From DALYLB01 sp046154695 (GTDB lineage Bacteria; Acidobacteriota; Blastocatellia; RBC074), in NCBI GenBank assembly GCA_046154695.1, contig JBJXFI010000256.1, positions 1 through 17,509 on the forward strand: a stretch of 17,509 nt of DNA, in the 5' to 3' direction. A model generated the notes under the pieces. It did not search any database. It saw only the letters and a list, made by a program, of their open reading frames with translations, and was not told where the DNA came from. Positions within the stretch are counted from its first letter, which is position 1, and every line of letters begins with the position of its first letter. A program made the translations under genes and the position numbers. Positions 1 to 6,114 of the stretch are shown one piece after another.

Positions 1-707
1 TCGTCATACATCAAACCGAAGAGCGACGAAAGCGTCGCGGCGCCCGTCGCCAGGTTGCCGGCGACGCGGTTGATGATCACGAGCGTGTCGTTGCCGTCCG
101 CGCGGCTCGGAATGCTGGAGGCCGCCAAAACGCGGGGAACCGCGTTGTACGTGCCGAGCGTGCCCGCGAAGATCAGCGTCGAAACCACGGAGTTCGCATC
201 GCAGCCAGGAACGCCACCGGCGAAGACGGCCGAGAAGGCCTCCGCGCCGAGGTTCGCCGCGTGACCCGCCGTCGTCTTGACGTACTCGTCACCGATCAGG
301 AAGTTGTGCGCGACCGGGCAGCCGTTCACGCCGTCCACCGCCACCGCGACAATGTAGCCCGAGACGCCCGGATCGACGTCCGACGCCAGGAACGAAGCCG
401 TCTGGTTCGGCGTCAGGCAGATGTAGCTGTCCGCAACCTGGCAGGTGTCCGCCACGAAGAAGAGGTGGACAAACGCCGACGAGGTCGAGGAGGTGTTCGT
501 CAGGTTCACACGCGTGTTCTGTGAGTTGCCGCTCGTGGCGCCCGACGTATAGTAGTTGTAGAAGAGGATCGAGCCCGCCTTCTGGTCGTTGACTTCGGAC
601 GTGAGCGGATACACCAGACCGGGATCCGCAGCCAAAGCCGCCGCCGACATCATCACAAGCGCGAAGATGGCCAGCAAGGCATGTGTAAGTTTGCGTGAGG
701 TTCGCAT
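1..707 (-). CDS. Secreted protein of unknown function, N-terminal part (runs off window edge)
   Basis: The frame is open from the ATG at 707 down to base 1, giving 235 codons with no stop, so the C-terminus lies outside the window. The start is supported by an AAGGAG ribosome binding site at about 717-722. Residues 1-26 form a clear Sec signal peptide: RKLTH n-region, hydrophobic ALLAIFALVMM core, ALA cleavage site before ADPG. The mature part is rich in Ser, Thr, Ala, Gly and Asn with alternating hydrophobic residues, as in an extracellular beta-rich protein. It contains the phrase VNLTNTSSTSSAFVHLFFV and several cysteines that could form disulfides after export. I recognise no catalytic motif and assign no function. 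Similar secreted proteins may exist in Acidobacteriota, but that is only an impression. Reading frame and export signal are certain; the role is unknown. Confidence 0.85.
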   Translation of the reverse strand, partial: MRTSRKLTHALLAIFALVMMSAAALAADPGLVYPLTSEVNDQKAGSILFYNYYTSGATSGNSQNTRVNLTNTSSTSSAFVHLFFVADTCQVADSYICLTPNQTASFLASDVDPGVSGYIVAVAVDGVNGCPVAHNFLIGDEYVKTTAGHAANLGAEAFSAVFAGGVPGCDANSVVSTLIFAGTLGTYNAVPRVLAASSIPSRADGNDTLVIINRVAGNLATGAATLSSLFGLMYD

Positions 708-1059
708 TTTCGAGTTCTCCTTAATGAATTTATAGATCCGGCTCCCTCCGGACCTGAGAAAAGCCCTGGCAGTTCGCTCTATTAAAGCGCCCACTCACAG
801 CGGCTGGATCAAACTGCGGACCAATTTCTTGTAGATCAGGAAACTAATCGCCCAATGATAAAGCTGCTGGAGGTTCGCAAGAACGATCTCTGCCTGTTCG
901 CAAAGATGTCTTAATCTTAAATGAACATTTCAAGCAGTGACGAAATACATTTGCTGTCAGGAGACAGAGGGAAAAGTCGTTCGCACATGCCCAACTCAAC
1001 GACGCTGAGCCTTCTATGAGGGAGCCATACCAGTCGTGAGGAAGGCTCAACGCGCGGGT

Positions 1060-1089
1060 TTTATACCACGCTTCCGAGATGGCAGGCAA
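1060..1089 (-). promoter_or_regulatory. Candidate sigma70-type promoter for the secreted protein
   Basis: On the minus strand TTGCCT (1089-1084) and TATAAA (1065-1060) are separated by 18 bp. They match the -35 consensus at 4 of 6 positions and the -10 consensus at 5 of 6. Transcription would begin near 1053 and leave an untranslated leader of about 345 nt before the start at 707. That is long, so a closer promoter may exist. Confidence 0.3.
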
Positions 1090-1193
1090 TCTTTATTTTC
1101 TATTCCCCCGGAAAAACAGGAGGGCGGGGGAGGATCCCAATCAGGTGTGGGAGGGAGGCCTCCACCCGCGGCCATCTCTTTGTGCGAGGGAGC

Positions 1194-1221
1194 TTTACAG
1201 CGCGGGAGGCATGTGGATAAT
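1194..1221 (+). promoter_or_regulatory. Probable sigma70-type promoter of the flavoprotein operon
   Basis: TTTACA (1194-1199) and GATAAT (1216-1221) are 16 bp apart, each matching the consensus at 5 of 6 positions. Transcription would start near 1228, about 90-115 nt before the possible start codons. The leader would include the hairpin at 1289-1309. Confidence 0.55.
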
Positions 1222-1288
1222 GGGCGCGCCCGTCGAAACGTTCGGGCAGCGGCATTCCGTGCACAACTTGGAACATCATTCAGATCAT

Positions 1289-1309
1289 CGCCGGGCGGAG
1301 CGCCCGGCG
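1289..1309 (+). repeat. Perfect 9-bp inverted repeat in the leader, next to the start codon
   Basis: CGCCGGGCG (1289-1297), loop GAG, then CGCCCGGCG (1301-1309). In RNA this all-G/C stem would be very stable. It ends 7 nt before the first possible ATG at 1317 and about 31 nt before the preferred start at 1341. It could limit ribosome access or be an REP-type palindrome; there is no T-tract to suggest a terminator. Confidence 0.7.
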
Positions 1310-1316
1310 AAACAGG

Positions 1317-1352
1317 ATGGGGACGCTGATGGGGACGCTGATGGATGCGTTG
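1317..1352 (+). repeat. 12-bp tandem repeat carrying alternative start codons
   Basis: ATGGGGACGCTG occurs twice exactly (1317-1328, 1329-1340), followed by a degenerate third unit at 1341-1352 that matches at 8 of 12 positions. Each unit opens with an in-frame ATG, so translation could begin MGTLMGTLMDAL, MGTLMDAL or MDAL. Each exact unit also supplies a GGGGA stretch 5 nt before the next ATG, which may act as a weak ribosome binding site. Confidence 0.8.
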
Positions 1353-2933
1353 ATCGTTGGAGGCGGACACAATGGCCTTGTGACGGCGGGGTATCTGGCG
1401 CGGCGCGGGTTGAAGGTCATGGTCCTGGAGCGGCGGTCCCTGGTGGGAGGCGCCTGTGTGACGGAGGAGGTCTGGCCGGGGTACAAGGTATCCACGCTAT
1501 CGTATCTGTGCAGCCTGCTGCAGCCCCGGATCATCGAGGAGCTCGAGCTGCCCCGCTTCGGATATCACATCTATCCGAAGGATCCCTCGTTTTTCACGGC
1601 CTTTCCCGACGGGCGGCACATCTTCTTCTGGCAGGAGATGAAGCGAACGGTGGAGGAGATCGGGAAGTTTTCGGCGCGCGACGCGGCCTGGTATCCGCAA
1701 TATGAGGAGGAGCTGGCCCATCTGGCCGAATGGGTCGAGTCGCTGCTGCTGGAGACGCCGCCGAACATCGTGGGCCGCAACCTCGGGGATCTGGCCGCGC
1801 TTGGACGGTTCGGATTACGCGCATTGAAGCTGGGAGACGATGGCCTGGTGCGCATGGCGAAGATCATGACGCAGAGCGTTCGGGATTTTCTGGACGAGCG
1901 GTTCGAATCCGGAGAGATCAAGACGACGCTGGCGACGGACGGAGTGATTGGGACCAACGGCGGCCCCGCGACGCCCGGAACAGCCTATATCCTGCTGCAT
2001 CACGTAATGGGCGGCGCCGCGGGCGCGCGGGGCTTATGGGGATTCATTCGCGGCGGGATGGGCGCGATCAGTCAGGCCCTGGCGGATTCGGCCCGGTCGA
2101 AGGGAGCGATCATACGAACGGACGCCGAAGTCGATCACATCCTCGTCCGGGAGGGCCGGGCCCGCGGCGTGGTGCTCAAGAGCGGCGAGGAGATTGCGGC
2201 CCGGGTGGTCGTCTCCAATGCCGATCCACGGCGAACGTTCCTCACCCTGATCGACCCCCGGCATCTGGAAGAGAGCTTCCTCGGGTCGATCCGGAATTTC
2301 CGGGTCGAGGGCTGTTCGGTAAAGATCAATCTGGCGCTCGATGCCCTGCCCGACTTCACGGCCTTCCCGAACCGGTCGGACCGGGAGATCAACCTCCCGC
2401 ACAAGACCACGATGCACGTTTGTCCGACGATGGACTATATCGATCGCGCCTGGGAGGACGCCAAGCAGGGGCGCCCGTCGCAACACCCGATGCTCGAATG
2501 CACCATCCCGACCGCCTATGACGATTCGATCGCCCCGCCCGGGAAGCATATTATGTGCATCTTCGCACAGTATGCCCCCTACTCGCTGAAGGAGGCCGTC
2601 TGGGATCAGGCCCTCAAGGATCGATTCGCCGACCGGTGCATCGATGCCCTGGCCGATTACGCGCCGAACATCAAACGGATCATCCTCCACCGGCAGGTGA
2701 TCTCGCCGCTCGATCTCGAAACGGAGTATGGCCTGACCGGCGGCAACATCTTCCACGGCGAGATGGATCTGGACCAGTTTTTCTTCATGCGCCCCGTCGC
2801 CGGCTGGGCGAAATATCGCGCGCCGATCCGCGATCTCTATCTTTGCGGTTCGGGAACCCATCCCGGCGGCGGCGTTATGGGCGCCCCCGGCTATAACGCC
2901 GCGCGCGAGATTCTGCGGGATTTGAAACGCTAA
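1341..2933 (+). CDS. FAD-dependent oxidoreductase, PYROXD2/phytoene dehydrogenase-like (COG1233)
   Basis: A flavoprotein of 530 residues from the preferred start. The N-terminal dinucleotide-binding fold is plain: ALIVGGGHNGLVTAGYLARRG at residues 3-23, then a Glu at the end of the second strand (VLERR, about residue 30) and the VGGACVTEE segment. The C-terminus carries the second FAD-contact motif, CGSGTHPGGGVMGAPGYNAA (about 502-521). Overall sequence and length are closer to PYROXD2-type proteins than to carotenoid desaturases. The substrate cannot be read from the sequence, and no carotenoid genes are nearby. I prefer the ATG at 1341 because family members start just before the GGGHNG strand; in-frame ATGs at 1317 and 1329 would add 8 or 4 residues. 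A 17-nt gap to the next gene suggests co-transcription. Confidence 0.9.
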   Translation: MDALIVGGGHNGLVTAGYLARRGLKVMVLERRSLVGGACVTEEVWPGYKVSTLSYLCSLLQPRIIEELELPRFGYHIYPKDPSFFTAFPDGRHIFFWQEMKRTVEEIGKFSARDAAWYPQYEEELAHLAEWVESLLLETPPNIVGRNLGDLAALGRFGLRALKLGDDGLVRMAKIMTQSVRDFLDERFESGEIKTTLATDGVIGTNGGPATPGTAYILLHHVMGGAAGARGLWGFIRGGMGAISQALADSARSKGAIIRTDAEVDHILVREGRARGVVLKSGEEIAARVVVSNADPRRTFLTLIDPRHLEESFLGSIRNFRVEGCSVKINLALDALPDFTAFPNRSDREINLPHKTTMHVCPTMDYIDRAWEDAKQGRPSQHPMLECTIPTAYDDSIAPPGKHIMCIFAQYAPYSLKEAVWDQALKDRFADRCIDALADYAPNIKRIILHRQVISPLDLETEYGLTGGNIFHGEMDLDQFFFMRPVAGWAKYRAPIRDLYLCGSGTHPGGGVMGAPGYNAAREILRDLKR

Positions 2934-2950
2934 ATAGGAGTGAGCAAGCC

Positions 2951-3787
2951 ATGAATGCAACGACCATCGGATTCGTCATCCTCGCCGTCATCCTGCTGCT
3001 CGTCATCGCCCGGGGGGTCTATCGCGTGATCCTCGGCCAGAGCATGACCGAGACCCTGATTCACGCCGACAACAAGGCCGCGGCGGTGGCGCTCGGCGGC
3101 TTCATGCTCGGCGTGATCAACGTGATCATTCCGGTGCTGACCGGGCCGAGCCATTCGTTCTGGGTCGATTTGCGGGGCACGGCCGCCTATGGCATCGCCG
3201 GCATTCTCGCCATGGCGGTCAGCGGCCTGGTCTTCGAAATGGCCATGCGCACCTCGCTGCGGGAGCAGGTCCGGGCGGGCAATCTTGCCGCGGGAATCAT
3301 CTGTGGCGCGATTCACCTCGCATCGAGCCAGATCGTGGCCGGCGCCCTGACCGGAGACGGTGGCTCCGTGCTGCCGACGCTGGTCTTCTGGGCGGCGGGC
3401 GTCGCGGCGCTGATCGCCATCACGCACATCTTTCGCCTGCTGACACAGGACAACGATGACGAAATGATCCGCGACGGCAATGTCGCGGCCGCGCTCGGAG
3501 GCGGCGGCCTGATCATCGCCCTGGGAATGATGGTCGGCTATGCGGTCTCGGGCTCCTTCGTCGGATATGCGGAGAGCTTTCGCAGTTTCGGCCTGATTCT
3601 GCTGGTCGTCTTCGTGCTCTATCCGGTTCGGCAAATCGTCGTCCAGATGCTCTTTCTCGGCGGCGGTTTCTCCTTCCGCAACGGCCGCCTCGACCAGGAG
3701 ATCTGCGAGGATCGGAACGTCGGCGCGGGACTGCTCGAAGCCGTCGGCTATCTCGCCACCGCGCTCATCGTGACGCGGCTGTTCTAA
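2951..3787 (+). CDS. Inner-membrane protein with two DUF350 domains (UPF0719/YjfL type)
   Basis: A 278-residue polytopic protein with about eight hydrophobic helices (roughly 4-25, 45-65, 77-97, 109-131, 141-162, 178-200, 210-235, 256-275). The two halves are related, each with four helices. Conserved polar-to-helix transitions recur at HADNKAAAVALGG (about 38-50), REQVRAGNLAAG (104-115), DEMIRDGNVAAALGG (170-184) and EICEDRNVGAGLLEA (250-264). This pattern is characteristic of DUF350, usually a four-helix unit of about 130 residues, so this is a tandem double-domain form. Its biochemical role is not established. GGAG at 2937-2940 sits 10 nt before the ATG. It lies 17 nt after the flavoprotein gene and 27 nt before the serine hydrolase gene, suggesting one transcript. 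The polyamine-ligase type neighbours seen with some DUF350 genes are absent here. Confidence 0.88.
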   Translation: MNATTIGFVILAVILLLVIARGVYRVILGQSMTETLIHADNKAAAVALGGFMLGVINVIIPVLTGPSHSFWVDLRGTAAYGIAGILAMAVSGLVFEMAMRTSLREQVRAGNLAAGIICGAIHLASSQIVAGALTGDGGSVLPTLVFWAAGVAALIAITHIFRLLTQDNDDEMIRDGNVAAALGGGGLIIALGMMVGYAVSGSFVGYAESFRSFGLILLVVFVLYPVRQIVVQMLFLGGGFSFRNGRLDQEICEDRNVGAGLLEAVGYLATALIVTRLF

Positions 3788-3814
3788 CGCAAAACCATAC
3801 GAAAAGGATCGATC

Positions 3815-5176
3815 ATGAAGAATGCCTTCTCCCGCACCGTCCCCGGATTCCTGGTTCTGGCGCTCCTCGCTCTCTCCGTCTACGCGCAGGACGCGGCGGC
3901 GAAGATCGACGAATATCTCAGCGGCCTTTCGAAGCAGAATCTCTTCACCGGCGCCGTGCTCGTCTCCCGGGACGGGAAGGTGATCTTTCAGAAGGGATAC
4001 GGAAAGGCCAGCGAGGAGCTCGACGCGCCCAACACGCCCCAGACCGTCTTTCGCCTGGGCTCGGTCACGAAACAGTTCACCGCCGCCGCGATCCTGCTGC
4101 TCGCGGAGCGCGGCAAACTCCGCGTCAGCGACCCGATCTGCGGCTATCTGGCCGCGTGCCCGGACGCCTGGAAAGAGCTGACGATCCATCACCTCCTGAC
4201 GCATACGAGCGGCATCCCCAACTTCACCGCGCTGCCGACCTATGTCCCAAACATGCGCCAACCGGCAACCGACGAAACCATGCTCGCCCGCTTCCGGGAC
4301 ATGCCGCTGGAGTTCAAGCCGATGGAGAAATGGAACTACAGCAATTCGGGCTATTTTCTCCTCGGCGTCATCATCGAAAAGGCCGCCGGAGAGAGCTACG
4401 AAGCCTTTCTCCAAAAAAACATCTTCACCCCCCTTAAAATGGCGTCGAGCGGATACGATCGATCCGAGCAGATCCTCAAAAATCGGGCCGCCGGCTATTC
4501 TTTTCAGAAAGGGGCGCGCGTCAATTCATCCTTTCTGGACATGAGTCAGCCCGGGGCGGCCGGCGCGCTCTATTCGACCGTCGAGGACCTGTTCCTCTGG
4601 AATGAAGCGCTCTTCGGCGGCAGGCTGCTTGCGCCCAGATCGCTGGAGGCGATGACCACGCCCGTCAAGAACAATTACGGATACGGCGTCGGCGCCACCG
4701 AGACCTTCAAGCGAAAGACGATCAGCCACGGCGGGGGAATCAATGGGTTCAGCACAATTCTGTCCCGCTACCTCGACGACAAGGTGACGATCGCCGTGCT
4801 GCGCAACCAGGATTATGGCGTCCCCCCGCCCGGAAAGGTCGCCGAAACCCTCGCGGCCCTGCTCTTCGGCGAAAAGATCGAATCCGCGGCGCCGCCCGCG
4901 CCGGCCGTCGTGAAGGTCGATCCGAAAATCTATGACGCCTACACGGGCGAATACCAGCTCGCCCCCGCCTTCATCATCACCGTCTCCCGTGAGGGCGACC
5001 GGTTGATGATCCAGGCCACCGGCCAGCCCATGGTCGAGATCTTCCCGGAATCCGAGACGAAATTCTTTCTGAAGGTCGTCGCGGCCAGCGTCACCTTCGT
5101 TCGCGATGGCGCGGGCAAGGTGACTCACCTCATTCTTCACCAGGGCGGCGATCAAAAGGCCGAGAAGATCAAATAA
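3815..5176 (+). CDS. Exported serine hydrolase, beta-lactamase/DD-peptidase-like (class C, S12 family)
   Basis: A 453-residue protein with a signal peptide (hydrophobic FLVLALLALSV, probable cleavage after VYA at residue 24), so it should act in the periplasm. The penicillin-binding-protein fold motifs are complete: S83-V-T-K86 with the nucleophilic Ser, Y175-S-N177, and H305-G-G in place of the KTG motif, as is common in this family. HTSGIPNF (130-137) is another family signature. The last 80 residues or so form a separate beta-rich module, probably the lipocalin-like or DUF3471 domain often found at the C-terminus. Possible activities are DD-peptidase, esterase or D-aminopeptidase; a true beta-lactamase role is not indicated. 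AAGG precedes the start in a weak ribosome binding site. It is the last gene of the presumed three-gene unit, and a hairpin follows the stop. Confidence 0.92.
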   Translation: MKNAFSRTVPGFLVLALLALSVYAQDAAAKIDEYLSGLSKQNLFTGAVLVSRDGKVIFQKGYGKASEELDAPNTPQTVFRLGSVTKQFTAAAILLLAERGKLRVSDPICGYLAACPDAWKELTIHHLLTHTSGIPNFTALPTYVPNMRQPATDETMLARFRDMPLEFKPMEKWNYSNSGYFLLGVIIEKAAGESYEAFLQKNIFTPLKMASSGYDRSEQILKNRAAGYSFQKGARVNSSFLDMSQPGAAGALYSTVEDLFLWNEALFGGRLLAPRSLEAMTTPVKNNYGYGVGATETFKRKTISHGGGINGFSTILSRYLDDKVTIAVLRNQDYGVPPPGKVAETLAALLFGEKIESAAPPAPAVVKVDPKIYDAYTGEYQLAPAFIITVSREGDRLMIQATGQPMVEIFPESETKFFLKVVAASVTFVRDGAGKVTHLILHQGGDQKAEKIK

Positions 5177-5180
5177 GGCC

Positions 5181-5202
5181 GAAGACAAACACTTTTGTCT
5201 TC
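5181..5202 (+). terminator. Hairpin after the serine hydrolase gene, probable terminator
   Basis: GAAGACAAA (5181-5189), loop CACT, TTTGTCTTC (5194-5202): a perfect 9-bp stem starting 5 nt after the stop codon. There is no clear T-tract behind it, so termination may be weak. Confidence 0.5.
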
Positions 5203-5216
5203 CGCGCGCAAAGTAG

Positions 5217-5244
5217 TTGACACGCCACCGGCCCGTTTTTTAAT
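5217..5244 (+). promoter_or_regulatory. Strong sigma70-type promoter candidate
   Basis: Consensus TTGACA (5217-5222), a 16-bp spacer, then TTTAAT (5239-5244), which matches the -10 at 5 of 6. The box stands out as AT-rich in GC-rich surroundings and lies just after the preceding hairpin. Transcription would start near 5251. The first gene downstream begins at 5505, so the leader would be about 250 nt. Confidence 0.6.
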
Positions 5245-5250
5245 ATTCCC

Positions 5251-5504
5251 GCGGTCAATAAACGGAATCTCGACGACCTTGACTCACCAGAAGACGCTCC
5301 CCTGCACGTTCTTTCCTTTGGCGAGGCGCGGCAATCCGCAACCGGGGCCGCCCTGCGGCGGCGGTTCAACCGTGCGGCGCCGCCCCCTCGCCCGTCGTTT
5401 CAAACCATTGGTCATTGTAATCCCCCGGCCCCACGCGATGCCCCAATGCGCGATTCACTTCCTCTTCGTGGGCTGATCCGTAACCGAAAGAAGGAGATCA
5501 TCGA
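5251..5504 (+). other. Long untranslated leader, possibly with a structured or small RNA
   Basis: Between the presumed transcription start and the small membrane protein gene there is no convincing open frame. One frame crossing the region lacks a ribosome binding site and has a shadow-like composition. The section 5355-5384 is very GC-rich and could fold locally. I could not fit it to a tRNA or to any riboswitch family I know. AAGGAG at about 5491-5496 is the ribosome binding site of the following gene. Confidence 0.4.
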
Positions 5505-5876
5505 ATGAATCAGCAGCAGCGCACGACATCGGACAATCCGCCGAAACGAGCCTCCCGATTGGGAGGATATCGCTCCCGGTACCAGGAGTTCGTCGAACGA
5601 CAGTTGCAGAAACATAAACCCTCCGTCCCCGTTGAACAGGTCTCCCAGATCGGCCAGGGACTGACCAGCGTCGTCATCTTCGTCGCGCTTCTCGTCGGCA
5701 TCCTGACCCTGTTCGGATTCGGCCTTTCCCAATGGGATCGAAACCATAACCGGCCGCCGGAATCCCTCGTTCAGTCCGGCAAATCGCTTCAAAAAGAGGC
5801 CCCGGCAACGCTGTTGCCCTCTCCCCCGGCGCAACCCGCGGGGCATTCCGAAATCAAAAGGAAGACCCGAAAGTAG
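5505..5876 (+). CDS. Small single-helix membrane protein of unknown function
   Basis: A 123-residue protein with a good ribosome binding site (AAGGAG, 8 nt before the ATG). The N-terminal 50 residues are polar and basic (RASRLGGYRSRYQEFVERQLQKHK). One transmembrane helix follows at about 54-75 (SVVIFVALLVGILTLFGFGL), then a proline-rich basic tail of about 45 residues ending KRKTRK. There is no signal peptide. The positive charge before the helix favours a cytoplasmic N-terminus with the tail outside, although the tail is also basic. No domain is recognised. It appears to be a single-gene transcript, with its own promoter candidate upstream and a strong hairpin 30 nt after the stop. Codon choice resembles its neighbours, and together with the ribosome binding site this argues that it is real. 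Confidence 0.72.
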   Translation: MNQQQRTTSDNPPKRASRLGGYRSRYQEFVERQLQKHKPSVPVEQVSQIGQGLTSVVIFVALLVGILTLFGFGLSQWDRNHNRPPESLVQSGKSLQKEAPATLLPSPPAQPAGHSEIKRKTRK

Positions 5877-5905
5877 CTCTTCCATCGCTGGGATCGCCGA
5901 AAACC

Positions 5906-5937
5906 GCCGGAATGCGCGCCTGCTGCCGCATTCCGGC
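5906..5937 (+). terminator. Strong hairpin, probable terminator of the small membrane protein gene
   Basis: GCCGGAATGCG (5906-5916), a 10-nt loop, CGCATTCCGGC (5927-5937): a perfect 11-bp stem followed by a pyrimidine-rich run (TCCCTCTCGCTCCTTCC). It separates the small gene from the next promoter at 5955. Confidence 0.6.
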
Positions 5938-5954
5938 TCCCTCTCGCTCCTTCC

Positions 5955-5983
5955 TTGACACCGCCGCCGGTTGTTTGGATAAT
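5955..5983 (+). promoter_or_regulatory. Strong sigma70-type promoter of the methyltransferase-like/TonB receptor unit
   Basis: Consensus TTGACA (5955-5960), an optimal 17-bp spacer, then GATAAT (5978-5983), a 5 of 6 match. Transcription would begin near 5990, giving a leader of about 125 nt. An out-of-frame 15-codon frame starting at 6098 overlaps the real start at 6115, with no clear ribosome binding site of its own. Confidence 0.65.
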
Positions 5984-6114
5984 CCACACCGTCTCAAGCA
6001 CGGATATTCACCAAAACATTCGATCATTCAGAAAATCAACGAACGGACTGACTGACGCGGGGCGAAAAGTCCCTGAGAACTTGCTGGGTTTGCGCGGATG
6101 AACGACTGGGCAAA

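Larger units (their letters stand above)
708..1316. other. Gene-free regulatory stretch between divergent genes
   Basis: About 600 bases separate the minus-strand secreted protein from the plus-strand flavoprotein gene. Short frames here have no ribosome binding site or recognisable product, and the longer ones overlap or run into the flavoprotein gene out of frame. The stretch holds candidate promoters for both directions and a perfect hairpin at its right end, all listed separately. The part from about 720 to 1050 is less GC-rich than the flanking genes, and I see no structured RNA family in it. Confidence 0.6.

Noticed and set aside
1079..1705. 208-codon plus-strand frame crossing into the flavoprotein gene
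   Set aside because: It overlaps the start of the flavoprotein gene out of frame and has no ribosome binding site or recognisable domain.
2930..4414. 494-codon minus-strand open frame opposite the DUF350 and serine hydrolase genes
   Set aside because: It spans two well-supported plus-strand genes on the opposite strand; the charged low-complexity translation shows no domain.
5355..5384. GGTTCAA motif resembling a tRNA T-loop
   Set aside because: The flanking bases do not form a T-stem, and no acceptor, D or anticodon arm can be placed around it.
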